From assembly GCA_002300355.1 (NCBI GenBank), contig NSGV01000001.1, forward strand, positions 1,364,001-1,428,000: a stretch of DNA of 64,000 nucleotides. The letters run 5' to 3'. The stretch comes from Streptomyces sp. TLI_235 (GTDB taxonomy: Bacteria > Actinomycetota > Actinomycetes > Streptomycetales > Streptomycetaceae). Under the pieces are notes generated by a model. It was not told the origin of the DNA. It was given only the letters and a program-made list of their open reading frames with translations, and searched no databases. The translations under genes were made by a program, and so were the position numbers. Below, piece after piece: positions 1 to 9,636 of this stretch (position 1 is the first letter of the stretch; each line of letters starts with the position of its first letter).

Positions 1-576
1 CGAGCCGACCTTGGTGCCGCCGCGGTACACCGCGTACGAGGCGGCGCCGCCGACGCCGTTCCATGAGAGCGAGACGGTGCTGCCGGTGGTGCCGGTGGCC
101 TTCAGACCGGTGGGAGCGGGCAGTGTCCCGGTGCCCCCGCTTCCGCCGCCGGAGTTCACGAATTTCCAGGTGATGCCGCTGACCGTGCCGAGGTCGAGGT
201 CGGCCAGCCGCTGGAAGGCCGGCTTGCTGAGGTCGATGTGGTCGGCCGGGCAGGTCGGGCACTTGTCCTTGACCGGGACGGTGACGGTGCGGCCGTTGTA
301 GCTGACCTCGACCGAAATGCCCTTGCAGAGGTCGTCGTTGTTCGGATTGGCGGCGGTCCACCATGAGGCGGAGACGGCGACCAGGTCCTCGGCCGCGGCG
401 TTGATCGACGTGCCGCAGGCGCCGTAGCCCGCGTCGTCGTACCAGGTCATCTTGCCCGTCCGGGTCTGTCCGATCGGGATCGCGGCCATGGCGGCCCCGA
501 CCCCGAGGACGGTGAGGACCACGGCGCCGATCAGGGCGGCGACCCATCGGCGTATGCGCTTGGGAGCGGCGTGCAC
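1..576 (-). CDS. Secreted expansin-like (double-psi beta-barrel) protein with FN3 domain, 3' part outside window
   Basis: Partial gene reading off the left edge. The GTG at 576 has an ideal AGGAGG four bases upstream. A basic N-terminus and a hydrophobic stretch (about residues 10-35) form a signal peptide or anchor. The next part reads TGKMTWYDDAGYGACGTSIN and later contains DKCPTCPADHIDLSKPAF, which is the pattern of RlpA/expansin-like double-psi beta-barrel proteins with paired cysteines. A Gly/Ser linker is followed by the start of a fibronectin type III repeat (LPAPTGLKATGTTGSTVSLSW), as in streptomycete wall- or plant-polysaccharide-binding proteins. The C-terminus, possibly a carbohydrate-binding module, is not in the window. 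It probably binds or loosens extracellular polysaccharide; catalysis cannot be judged. It is transcribed divergently from the SARP gene. Confidence 0.75.
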   Translation of the reverse strand, partial: MHAAPKRIRRWVAALIGAVVLTVLGVGAAMAAIPIGQTRTGKMTWYDDAGYGACGTSINAAAEDLVAVSASWWTAANPNNDDLCKGISVEVSYNGRTVTVPVKDKCPTCPADHIDLSKPAFQRLADLDLGTVSGITWKFVNSGGGSGGTGTLPAPTGLKATGTTGSTVSLSWNGVGGAASYAVYRGGTKVGS

Positions 577-762
577 TCGACCTCCTGGAAGAGATGGGGG
601 TGCTGTTCTCGTCGCGTCAGCCCGTCCGCACAGCCGCGACTGACAGTTCATCATAAAAAGCGACGAGGCGCGCCGGGGTCAACGGCTCTGTGGTGCAGAC
701 CACTTGGGCCGAGCGGCCCAGGCCGCCCCTTCCCTCCCGCACCCGCACGCCCTAGGCTGCGC

Positions 763-768
763 TGAAAA
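763..768 (+). promoter_or_regulatory. Possible -10 element of the SARP gene
   Basis: TAGGCT fits the streptomycete housekeeping -10 pattern and lies 17 bp before the GTG start, leaving room for a short leader with a weak AAGGGG ribosome site. No convincing -35 is visible. Confidence 0.3.
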
Positions 769-785
769 CCGGGGGATTCGAAGGG

Positions 786-3767
786 GTGAGCCGGCAGGCC
801 GTGGCGCTGACCTACCAACTGCTTGGCCCTGTCCGCGTGTTCGACGACCGCGCGGAGCTGAACGCCGGCCCGGCCAAGCAGCGGGCGGTGCTGGCCATGC
901 TGCTCGCCGCCGAGGGCCGCCCCCTCTCCCGCCGTGAGATCGTGGACGGCGTGTGGGGCTGCGCCGCTCCCGCCACCGCGCCGCACCTGGTCGCCACCTA
1001 CGTGGCCCGGCTGCGCAAGGCCGTCGACCCCGGCCGGGCGCACGGCACCGGCCCGTCCGTCCTGCTCTCGCACGGTGACGGCTACGCGCTGCCGACACCG
1101 CCCGAACACCTGGACATCGCCCTGTTCCAGCGGGCCCGGCAGGCCGCCCGGAGCCGCCACGGGGCCGGCGATCTCGCGGGCTGCACGGCCGAGTTGGAGC
1201 GAGCGCTGGCGTTCTGGCGGGGCGGCGCGCTGGAGGGCGTCCCCGGCCCGCACGCCGAGCGGCTGCGGGGCCGGCTGGAGGAGGCCCGCCTGTCCACCCG
1301 GGAGCAGCGGTTCGCCGTTCTGCTGGAGCGCGGGCGGCACCACGAGACCTTGCCCGAGCTGTCCGCCCTCGCCGCGGCCCACCCGTGCCGCGAGCGGCTC
1401 CGCGCCCTGCTGATGCTCGCGCTGTACCGCGCCGACCGCCGGGCGGAGGCCCTCGCCGCCTTCCAGGACACCTGGCGGACCCTGGTGGAGGAGGACGGGA
1501 TCGAGCCCGGCGCCGAGCTGCGCACCCTGCGGCGGCGCATCCTGGACGACGACCCGGCGCTCCGCCCGGCCGCGGCCGCCGCCCCGCCCCGGCGGCTCCC
1601 GGCCGTCTCCCGACTCCCGCCGGACACACCGGACTTCACCGGCCGGCGACACGAACTCGCCGCCCTGTCCCGGCTCGCCGCCCGACCGGGTGCCAAGGCG
1701 GCGGGCGGCCGCATCGTGGCTGCCGTCGCCGCACCTGCCGTCGCCGTGCTCACCGGCCCGAGCGGCATCGGCAAGACGGCGCTCGCGGTGCACGCCGCCC
1801 GCCGGCTCGCCCACCGCTACCCCGACGGCCGGCTCCACGTGCACCTGCGGGGCAGTAGCGACCGCCCCGCCGCACCCGGCGACGTCCTGGCCGGCCTGCT
1901 GGAGGACCTGGGTGTCCCCCGCGGCCGGATCCCCGCCGACACCGAACGCCGCACCGCGCTCTACCGCACCACCACCGCCGGCCGCCGACTGCTGCTCGTG
2001 CTCGACGACGCCGCGGACGCCCGCCAGGTGGAGCCCCTTCTCCCGGCCTCCGCCGACTGCCTCGTCCTGGTCACCGGCCGCTCCCGGCCGGACGGTGCGG
2101 ACGCCCGGACGGTGCTGCGCCTCGACGCCCTCGACCGCGGTGAGGCACGGGAGTTGCTGCGGCAGGTGGTCGGCGCGGAGCGGGTCGACGGCGAGACCGT
2201 GAGCGTCGACGGGATCCTCGACCGGTGCGCCGGCCATCCGCTCGCGCTCCGGGTGGCGGCGGCCGGGGCATGGCCCGTCGCCACCACCCCGCCGACGGCC
2301 GGCCGGCTGCGCGACGCGGCATGCCGATCCGGTGAACCCCTGGCGGACGGGCCGGCGGTGGCCGTCCTCCGAGCCGGCTACGAGGGCCTCGCCGACGCCG
2401 GGGCGGCCGCCGCGTTCCGGCTGCTGAGCGAACTGGCCGTCCCCGACTTCGGTGCCGCCACCGCGGCCGCCGCCCTGGACCTCCCCGAGAATGTCGCCGA
2501 GGCGCGGCTGGAGGCGCTCGCCGACGCCCACCTCCTGGAGGTCTCCCGGCCGCCGGACGGCGCGCACCGCCGCTTCCGCTACCACGACCTGTTACGAGTG
2601 CTCGGCCGTAGCCTCACCGGCCCGGACGAGCGGCAGGCCGAGCTCACCGCCATGCTCGGTCGCCTCACCCGGGCCCATCTCGCCGACGTCCGCGCCGCCG
2701 GTCCGCTGCTCCGGCCCGCCGACGGTGCGGGCGACGACCAGGGGCCGAACACCGGCCTGGGCGTGGGCTTCGACGGCGCCGAGGAGGCCGTGCACCGGCT
2801 GGCGGCCGAGCGTGAGACGGTGGTGGGTGCCGCCCTCCAGGCCGCGGCGCTCGGCGCGGTCCCGGCGGCCGCGCTCGCCGAACTCACCGGCCGGTTCGGG
2901 GTGTTCCTGCGGCGGCGCGGGCACTGGCAGGACTGGGAGGAGCTCGCCCTCGCCGGCGTCCGGCTGGCCCGTGACGGCACGGCCCCGGACCTCGCGGCCG
3001 AGGCGGCCGGCCGGCTGGAGCTCGGCACGCTGGCGGCGGCCCGGCGCCGGCACGACGAGGCGACGCGCGAACTCCTCGCATCGATCAGCCTGTTCGGGCT
3101 CGGCGGCGACACCGCGGGGCAGGCCCGCGCCTACAGCGGCCTCGGCCTGGTCTACCTCGAACGCGGTCTGCACGGCCCGGCGACCGCCTGCCTGGCCCGG
3201 GCCCTGGCCGTCCACCGGGCCGCCGGCCGGCCGGTGGACGCGGCGACCGCGCTGGACAGGCTCGCCGTACTGCACGTGCGGCGCGGCGACCTGGAGTCGG
3301 CCGAGCGGTGCTGCACGGAGAGCATGGCGATCCACGCGGCCAACGGCACGACGGAGTCGGGATCCGCCGCGGTCAACGTCCTCGGCCTGGTCCGCGGCCG
3401 GCAGCGGCGGCACGCCGAGGCGGTGGCGTGCCAGCGGCGCAGCCGCGAACTCGCCCGCGCCCGGGGCGACCTGCACCGCGAGGCGCGGGCCCTGCTCGAC
3501 CTCGCCGCCGAGCACCGTGCGGCCGGCGAGCGCGGCGAGGCCGTCGCGTGCGCGGAGGAAGGCCTCGCCCTGCGCCGACGCCTCGGCGATCCCCAGGGCG
3601 CCGCGGCCGCCTGGACCGAGCTCGCCGTAGCCCTGGAGGCCGCCGGCCACCCGGACCGCGCCACCGTCTGCCGCCGGAACGCCGCCGCCGAACTCGCCGG
3701 GCACGAACCCGCGGAGCACGAACCCGCCGGGTCCGCACCACCCGACGAGCCCCGCGCCGGCCTCTGA
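786..3767 (+). CDS. SARP-family transcriptional activator with NB-ARC ATPase and TPR domains (AfsR type)
   Basis: A 993-aa regulator. Residues 1-95 form an OmpR-like winged helix, followed by a bacterial transcriptional activator domain (about 100-250). An NB-ARC-like ATPase has Walker A GPSGIGKT at about 324-331 and Walker B LLLVLDD near 400. TPR-like helical repeats rich in Ala, Leu and Arg fill about 690-960. This is the AfsR/large-SARP architecture; such proteins activate antibiotic or pigment operons in an ATP-dependent way. The GTG start follows AAGGGG. A TTA leucine codon lies in frame at 2592-2594 (codon 603), the only one I found in the window, so translation should depend on the bldA tRNA. 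It sits 5 kb from the spore-pigment cluster; whether it controls that cluster is not shown. Confidence 0.9.
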   Translation: MSRQAVALTYQLLGPVRVFDDRAELNAGPAKQRAVLAMLLAAEGRPLSRREIVDGVWGCAAPATAPHLVATYVARLRKAVDPGRAHGTGPSVLLSHGDGYALPTPPEHLDIALFQRARQAARSRHGAGDLAGCTAELERALAFWRGGALEGVPGPHAERLRGRLEEARLSTREQRFAVLLERGRHHETLPELSALAAAHPCRERLRALLMLALYRADRRAEALAAFQDTWRTLVEEDGIEPGAELRTLRRRILDDDPALRPAAAAAPPRRLPAVSRLPPDTPDFTGRRHELAALSRLAARPGAKAAGGRIVAAVAAPAVAVLTGPSGIGKTALAVHAARRLAHRYPDGRLHVHLRGSSDRPAAPGDVLAGLLEDLGVPRGRIPADTERRTALYRTTTAGRRLLLVLDDAADARQVEPLLPASADCLVLVTGRSRPDGADARTVLRLDALDRGEARELLRQVVGAERVDGETVSVDGILDRCAGHPLALRVAAAGAWPVATTPPTAGRLRDAACRSGEPLADGPAVAVLRAGYEGLADAGAAAAFRLLSELAVPDFGAATAAAALDLPENVAEARLEALADAHLLEVSRPPDGAHRRFRYHDLLRVLGRSLTGPDERQAELTAMLGRLTRAHLADVRAAGPLLRPADGAGDDQGPNTGLGVGFDGAEEAVHRLAAERETVVGAALQAAALGAVPAAALAELTGRFGVFLRRRGHWQDWEELALAGVRLARDGTAPDLAAEAAGRLELGTLAAARRRHDEATRELLASISLFGLGGDTAGQARAYSGLGLVYLERGLHGPATACLARALAVHRAAGRPVDAATALDRLAVLHVRRGDLESAERCCTESMAIHAANGTTESGSAAVNVLGLVRGRQRRHAEAVACQRRSRELARARGDLHREARALLDLAAEHRAAGERGEAVACAEEGLALRRRLGDPQGAAAAWTELAVALEAAGHPDRATVCRRNAAAELAGHEPAEHEPAGSAPPDEPRAGL

Positions 3768-3780
3768 GCGCCCGCTCCCC

Positions 3781-4560
3781 TCAGACCTGGGCCGCCGCGG
3801 CCGCCTGGCTCGCCCCCGCGCCCTCGACCAGCACCTGAAGCACCTTGTCAGCGGCCGCGCGGTACACCTCGTCCGCCAACTGGGCGGAGGCGCCGCCCGC
3901 CTGGAAGTACCAGAAAGTGAGGACGGCCGGGCCGATCCGCTCGACGGCCAGGTAGCCGTTGAACAGGATGCCGTCGAGGATGCCGTCCAGCCGCGCTGCC
4001 GTGGTCGCCAGCCCGCCGAAGTGGATCGGGGTCAGCGTGAAGGTGACGGCGGTGGAGTCGCCGGTGAAGGTGAGCGCCTCGCAGGAGCGCAGTGCCTCGG
4101 CCACCTTGGCGTGGTCGGCCGTCAACGCCTCCTGCTCCTCGGTGAGCAGCGACTCCCCGAGGTACGGGCTCGACTCGACGGTGGTGAACTCGGTCTGCTC
4201 GCGCACCGCTCCGGGCTTCGCCTCGCCCTGCCCGTTGAGGATGGCGGAGAGCAGCGGGCAGCCGGTGGTACCGGTGTCCTCGGCGCCGTCGGCCGGCAGG
4301 GTCTCGGCGAAGGCCGGGCCGAGGTCCTCCACCGTCAGCAGTGCGTTCCGCAGGTCCTCGGAGCTGGGCAGCGGCGCGGCGGGGGCGGAGCTGCCCGACG
4401 AGGTCGGCGCGGGCGCCGAGGGCGGGGTGCCGCTGGCGGAGCCGCCGCACGCGGCGGTGCCCGCGAGGGCCAGGGCGAGCAGCGGGGCGGTGAGGAGCCT
4501 CGCCCGTACGGGCCTGCTCCGGGAGCGGTACTGCCGGGCGGTCGCCCGCGAGGCATGCAT
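3781..4560 (-). CDS. Ala/Ser-rich lipoprotein of unknown function
   Basis: A 259-aa predicted lipoprotein starting at ATG 4560, upstream of which the frame no longer looks coding. A basic N-terminus is followed by a hydrophobic core and lipobox LAGTAAC, giving lipidated Cys38. A Ser/Pro/Thr/Ala linker (about 40-60) precedes a soluble domain with two cysteines (TTGCPLL and LRSCEAL) that could form a disulfide. The style resembles actinobacterial PknH-sensor or LpqN-like lipoproteins, but I cannot assign a family. The gene converges on the SARP gene with a 13-bp gap and is divergent from the DUF2252 gene, so it is probably a single-gene unit anchored on the outer face of the membrane. Confidence 0.75.
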   Translation of the reverse strand: MHASRATARQYRSRSRPVRARLLTAPLLALALAGTAACGGSASGTPPSAPAPTSSGSSAPAAPLPSSEDLRNALLTVEDLGPAFAETLPADGAEDTGTTGCPLLSAILNGQGEAKPGAVREQTEFTTVESSPYLGESLLTEEQEALTADHAKVAEALRSCEALTFTGDSTAVTFTLTPIHFGGLATTAARLDGILDGILFNGYLAVERIGPAVLTFWYFQAGGASAQLADEVYRAAADKVLQVLVEGAGASQAAAAAQV

Positions 4561-4806
4561 CAGCGGCACCTTCCGAAGGTCGCGCCCCCGCTCACGATGG
4601 TCGCACCGACGGCCCCCCGCTGCCCTTCGGCCATCGGATCCACGCACGCGGCGCGAGCTCCCGGCCCAGCAGCCGCACGGCCGACGGCCGGTCGGCGGCC
4701 GGTTGGTACGGGTGTCCCCCGGTCGGACCTCCGCCGCTGCGCCGCGCCCCGCCGCGGCCGAGGCTGGGGTGATCGCCGATGCACGGCGGACCCACCGGAG
4801 GAAGCC

Positions 4807-6159
4807 ATGACCGAGTCCGCCACCGCCGCCGAGCGCACCGAGCTGGGGCGGGCGGTGCGCAGCGTGGTGCCCCGTTCCTCGCACGGCGGGCTGTCTGCGC
4901 CGGAGGGCCGGGCCGACCCGGTCACGTTGCTGCAGCGGCAGGCGGTGACCCGGCTGCCCGACCTGGTGCCGATCCGGTACGGGCGGATGGCGGTGTCGCC
5001 GTTCGCCTTCCTGCGCGGCGCGGCGGCGGTGATGGCGGCCGATCTCGCCGTGCAGCCGCACACCGGGCTGACCGTGCAGCTCTGCGGTGACGCGCATCTG
5101 CTGAACTTCGGGGTGTACGGCTCGCCGGAGCGTGCGCTGCTGTTCGACCTCAACGACTTCGACGAGACGCTGCCCGGCCCGTTCGAGTGGGACGTGAAGC
5201 GGCTGGCGGCGAGCCTGGCGGTCGCGGCGGGGTCGATCGGCGCCGGGAGGTCGCAGGCCCGCGAGACCGCGCGGGCCGCCGTACAGGCGTACCGGGAGTC
5301 GATGCGCCGGCTCGCCGCGCTCGGCGAGCTCGCGGTCTGGTACGAGCGGATCGACACCACCGAGCTGCCGTCGCTGCTCCGCGGCGGGGACCGCCGCCGG
5401 GCGGAGGGCCGGCTGGCCGCGGCGCGCCGCCGGGACAGCCTGCACGCGGTGGCGAAGCTGACCGAGGTCCGCGGCGGCCGGCGGCGCATCGTGGCGCGGC
5501 CGCCGCTGATCACCCGCATTCCCATGCCGGACACCGAGACCGTCCACGCCATCCTGGACGGCTACCGGGAGACCCTCCCGGAGGAGCGCCGCGAGCTGCT
5601 GGACCGCTTCCGCTTCGTGGACGCCGCCGCCAAGGTGGTCGGCGTGGGCAGCGTCGGCACCCGGTGCTTCGTGGTGCTGCTGCAGGGCCGGGACGCCGAC
5701 GACCTGCTGGTGCTCCAGCTGAAGGAGGCCGAGCGGTCCGTACTGGAGGAGCACCTCCCGTCGGGCCCGCACGACCACCACGGGCACCGCGTGGTGGCCG
5801 GGCAGAAGCTGATGCAGGCGGCGAGCGACATCTTCCTCGGCTGGACGAGCGGGCCCGCGGCGGAGGCCCGGCACTTCTACTGGCGGCAGCTGCGCGACAT
5901 GAAGGGCTCGGCGGAGGTCGAGTCGATGACGCCGCGCATGCTGCAGCGCTACGGCACGCTGTGCGGCACCGCGCTGGCCCGGGCGCACGCCCGCTCGGGC
6001 GACCGGCTGGCGATCGCGGGCTACCTCGGCGGCGGCGCGGTCTTCGACGAGGCGGTGGCCGATTTCGCGCTGCGGTACGCGACCCGCACCGCCGCCGACC
6101 ACGCGCGGCTGCGTGAGGCGATCGCGGCCGGACTGGTCGACGCCCGCTCCGGAATATGA
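4807..6159 (+). CDS. DUF2252 family protein
   Basis: A 450-aa protein with the hallmark of DUF2252: an N-terminal RMAVSPFAFLRGAA segment, then LCGDAHLLNFGVYGSPE near residue 97, followed by FDLNDFDETLPGPFEWDVKRL and, later, KSRE-like basic and HARSGD segments. The conserved His/Asp/Asn set looks like a kinase- or aminoglycoside-phosphotransferase-like fold, but no reaction is established for this family. ATG 4807 is preceded by GGAGGAA at ideal spacing. It stands alone: the upstream lipoprotein is divergent, and 323 bp separate it from the next plus-strand gene. Soluble; no signal peptide or membrane segment. Confidence 0.85.
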   Translation: MTESATAAERTELGRAVRSVVPRSSHGGLSAPEGRADPVTLLQRQAVTRLPDLVPIRYGRMAVSPFAFLRGAAAVMAADLAVQPHTGLTVQLCGDAHLLNFGVYGSPERALLFDLNDFDETLPGPFEWDVKRLAASLAVAAGSIGAGRSQARETARAAVQAYRESMRRLAALGELAVWYERIDTTELPSLLRGGDRRRAEGRLAAARRRDSLHAVAKLTEVRGGRRRIVARPPLITRIPMPDTETVHAILDGYRETLPEERRELLDRFRFVDAAAKVVGVGSVGTRCFVVLLQGRDADDLLVLQLKEAERSVLEEHLPSGPHDHHGHRVVAGQKLMQAASDIFLGWTSGPAAEARHFYWRQLRDMKGSAEVESMTPRMLQRYGTLCGTALARAHARSGDRLAIAGYLGGGAVFDEAVADFALRYATRTAADHARLREAIAAGLVDARSGI

Positions 6160-6482
6160 CGGGTCGCCACATACGCCACTCCGTCAGGTGAGTGATCGTC
6201 ACCGAACCGACCACCCGAGTGGCGGGCGGTCGGGGGCGACCCTAGCTTCGGGTGGGGCGGAGGCTCCCTGCGTCTCCCACGCCCCGGCGCCCGCCGCACC
6301 CGCGCCTCGCGCATCCAGCGCGCCGCGCTCCGTCACCGTGCCCCCGTTCCCTGCACCCCCGCACCCCCGCACCCCCCCGTTCCCTCCCCCTCTCCCCTTC
6401 CAGCCCCCACTCCCCCACACCGAGCGCGCCGATCCCGGCGCCCGCCCGACCCCCGTACAACCGGAAAGCAGGACCCAGTTCC
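6160..6482. other. Intergenic region with C-tract cluster upstream of the beta-helix gene
   Basis: No gene seen. GGTGA and TCACC half sites (6187-6203) form an imperfect inverted repeat. TAGCTT at 6243-6248 could be a -10. From 6341 to 6416 the plus strand carries ten runs of three to seven C residues separated by short spacers, so the minus strand has a dense set of G-tracts able to form G-quadruplexes. The tract lies 67-142 bp upstream of the next ATG, probably in its 5' untranslated region. Confidence 0.5.
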
Positions 6483-7544
6483 ATGCCCATGCGACGGACC
6501 CACTATCTCGCCGGCGGCCTCGCCGCCCTGGTCGCGAGCCTGGGGGCGGTCCCGCCCGCCCAGGCCGCAGGCTCGATGCGCACCGTCTTCCCCGGCGAGT
6601 CCATCCAGCAGGCGGTCGACGCGGCCGCCCCCGGCAGCACCGTCCAGCTGATGGCCGGCACCTACCACGAGAGCGTGCTGATCAACCGCTCGGACATCAC
6701 CCTGCGCGGGGTCGGTCCGTCGACCGTCCTCGTGCCGGACCCGGCGCAGACCGGCAACGCCTGCGCCACGGCGGGCCACGGCATCTGCGTGACCGGCACG
6801 AACGAGCAGAAGGTGGACAACGTCCGCATCGGCTCGCTCACCGTGTCCGGCTACCGGATGAACGGCATCGACGCCTCCAACACCGACCACCTGCGGATCG
6901 TCGCCGTCGGCGCCTTCCACAACGGCTACCAGGGCATCAGCCAGGAGAAGTCGATCCGGGCCACGCTGCTCGGCAACGAGGCCGCCGACAACGCGCAGGC
7001 GGGCATCTTCCTGGCCAACTCGGTCGCCCACGAGGGCGGTGCCATCGACACCCAGGGCACCGTGATCCGCAGCAACCGGCTGTCCGGCAACCGGATCGGC
7101 GTGGTCGTCCGGCGCGCCCGGTCGCTGACGGTGGACGCCAACGACATCAGCGGCAACTGCGGCGGTGTCTTCGTGGTCGGCGACGAGGGCTCGCCCAAGC
7201 CGGGCGCGCTCACCGTCAGCCGCAACCACGTCCACGAGAACAACAAGTACTGCCCGCCGAACCCGCGGCTGGCCTTCATCCAGGGCACCGGCATCCTCTT
7301 CACCGGAGCGGAGGACTCCGTGGTGACGGGCAACCAGGTGGAGGGCAACCGCGGCGACTCGCCGATGTCCGGCGGCGTCGTGCTGTTCCCCAGCATGACC
7401 GGCACCCCGAACAACCGGATCACCGTCAGCGGCAACGTCCTGGCCGACAACGGCCCCTCGGACCTCGCCGACCGCGACAAGGGCACCGGCAACACCTTCA
7501 CCCGCAACACCTGCGGTGTCTCCGAGCCGGCCGGCCGCTGCTGA
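6483..7544 (+). CDS. Secreted right-handed parallel beta-helix protein
   Basis: A 353-aa protein with a Sec signal peptide (basic MPMRRTH, hydrophobic core, cleavage near AQA-A at about residue 28). The mature part has the pectin-lyase-like beta-helix pattern of NosD/PbH1 proteins: GESIQQAVDAAAPGSTVQLMAGTYHESV, then regularly spaced Asn/Gly/Ser-rich turns such as SNRLSGNRIGVVV and RNHVHENNKYC. Such folds bind or cleave polysaccharide, but I cannot identify catalytic residues, so a lyase activity is not claimed. It ends 68 bp before the O-methyltransferase ATG on the same strand, so the two may be co-transcribed and share timing with the adjacent spore-pigment genes. A role at the spore surface is inference. 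Confidence 0.8.
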   Translation: MPMRRTHYLAGGLAALVASLGAVPPAQAAGSMRTVFPGESIQQAVDAAAPGSTVQLMAGTYHESVLINRSDITLRGVGPSTVLVPDPAQTGNACATAGHGICVTGTNEQKVDNVRIGSLTVSGYRMNGIDASNTDHLRIVAVGAFHNGYQGISQEKSIRATLLGNEAADNAQAGIFLANSVAHEGGAIDTQGTVIRSNRLSGNRIGVVVRRARSLTVDANDISGNCGGVFVVGDEGSPKPGALTVSRNHVHENNKYCPPNPRLAFIQGTGILFTGAEDSVVTGNQVEGNRGDSPMSGGVVLFPSMTGTPNNRITVSGNVLADNGPSDLADRDKGTGNTFTRNTCGVSEPAGRC

Positions 7545-7612
7545 GCCGTCGCCCGCACCGACCGCACACCCCACTCCCCCAGGGCCCCGGCCCCCGTACG
7601 AAAGGCGGTTCC

Positions 7613-8650
7613 ATGTCCGCCAGCACCCAGTCCCCGTCCCCGCCCGCGGCGATGCGCCTGCGCGAGCTCGTCTTCGGCGCGGCCTGTGCCGCGGCGATCC
7701 GGGCCGCGGCCTCGCTCGGTGTCGCCGACGCGCTCGGCGACAGCCCGACCCCCGTCCGCGACCTGGCCGCGCAGCTGAAGGTGGAGCCGAAGCCGCTGCG
7801 CCGACTGATGCGCGCGCTCGCCAGCTACGGGATCTTCACCGAGACGGACAACGACCGCTTCGCGCACACCGACATGTCCCGGATGCTGCGCGAGGACGCC
7901 CCCAACAGCCTGCGCTACATCTCCCTCTGGTGCACCGAGCCGTGGACGTGGCAGGCCTGGCCCCGCCTGGACGAGGCCGTCCGCTCCGGCCGGAACATCT
8001 TCCCCGAGATGTTCGGCAAGGAGTTCTTCCAGTACCTGCACGACGACGCCGGCGAGTCGGCGAAGGTCTTCGACAAGGCGATGAGCAGCTCCAGCCGGCA
8101 GTCCGCTGCCGACCTGGTGGCCTTCATGGACGACCTCGGCGACGTCTCCACCGTGGTCGACATCGGCGGCGGCCAGGGCCTCGCGCTGGCCGGCCTGCTG
8201 GAGAAGCACCCGCACCTGCACGGCACGCTGCTCGACCTGCCGCAGGTGGTCGCGGACGCCGATCCGCGGCTGCGGCCGGGCGGCTCGCTGGCCGACCGGG
8301 CCCGTCTGGTGCCCGGTGACTGCCGGGTGGACATCCCGGTGAAGGCCGATCTCTACCTGATCAAGAACATCCTGGAGTGGGACGACGAGTCCACCCGCCG
8401 CACCCTGGCCAACGTGGTGCGCGCGGCCCACCCGGGCGCCCGGGTGGTGGTGGTCGAGAACCTGGTCGACGACAGCCCCTCGATGCGCTTCACCACCGCG
8501 ATGGACCTGCTGCTGCTGCTCAACGTCGGCGGCGCCAAGCACACGCAGGAGAGCATGCTGTCGCTGATGTCCGAGGCCGGCCTGCGGGTCGACGAGGTCC
8601 GCCCGGTCAACCCCTACCTGCACGCCTTCGAGAGCGTCGTCGAGGGCTGA
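7613..8650 (+). CDS. SAM-dependent O-methyltransferase (polyketide tailoring type)
   Basis: A 345-aa methyltransferase of the plant/TcmO-type O-methyltransferase family. An N-terminal winged-helix dimerisation domain (about 10-95) includes AAQLKVEPKPLRRLMRALASYGIF. The SAM-binding fold has motif I VVDIGGGQGLALAGLL near 180-195 and LLDLPQVV. The usual catalytic HDW segment reads NILEWDDE, so the His seems to be replaced. Sitting tail-to-tail with the whiE-type operon, it probably methylates the aromatic spore pigment; direct evidence is only its position. ATG 7613 is preceded by AAAGGCGG. Strong hairpins after the stop separate it from the converging cyclase gene. Confidence 0.85.
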   Translation: MSASTQSPSPPAAMRLRELVFGAACAAAIRAAASLGVADALGDSPTPVRDLAAQLKVEPKPLRRLMRALASYGIFTETDNDRFAHTDMSRMLREDAPNSLRYISLWCTEPWTWQAWPRLDEAVRSGRNIFPEMFGKEFFQYLHDDAGESAKVFDKAMSSSSRQSAADLVAFMDDLGDVSTVVDIGGGQGLALAGLLEKHPHLHGTLLDLPQVVADADPRLRPGGSLADRARLVPGDCRVDIPVKADLYLIKNILEWDDESTRRTLANVVRAAHPGARVVVVENLVDDSPSMRFTTAMDLLLLLNVGGAKHTQESMLSLMSEAGLRVDEVRPVNPYLHAFESVVEG

Positions 8651-8664
8651 CCGCTCCCCGTCCC

Positions 8665-8699
8665 CCGAGGCCCGCCGGCTCCCCGCCGGCGGGCCTCGG
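8665..8699. terminator. Hairpin terminator after the O-methyltransferase gene
   Basis: A perfect 15-bp inverted repeat (8665-8679 with 8685-8699, CCGAGGCCCGCCGGC and its complement) around a 5-base loop, 15 bp after the methyltransferase stop codon. There is no T-run, as is common in high-GC actinomycetes. Confidence 0.7.
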
Positions 8700-8783
8700 C
8701 GCGTCCGCCGGCCCGCACCCGCCCACCGTCCCGGGCCGTCCGCGTGCCGCACGGCCGCGGCCCGCCGAAGCCCGGTGCACGGC

Positions 8784-8830
8784 AACGCCAGAGCGCCGGC
8801 CCGATGGTGATCGGCCGGCGCCCTGGCGTT
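8784..8830. terminator. Long hairpin terminator at the 3' end of the pigment operon
   Basis: Arms 8784-8801 and 8813-8830 pair over 18 positions with one A/C mismatch (AACGCCAG A GCGCCGGCC), with an 11-base loop. It begins 13 bp beyond the stop of the last pigment gene and lies between converging genes, so it can serve both strands. Confidence 0.7.
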
Positions 8831-8842
8831 CGTGGTGACGGA

Positions 8843-9636
<794 letters not shown>

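Noticed and set aside
651..2585. A 644-codon minus-strand frame opposite the SARP gene
   Set aside because: The plus-strand frame has SARP, NB-ARC and TPR motifs; the antisense product has none.
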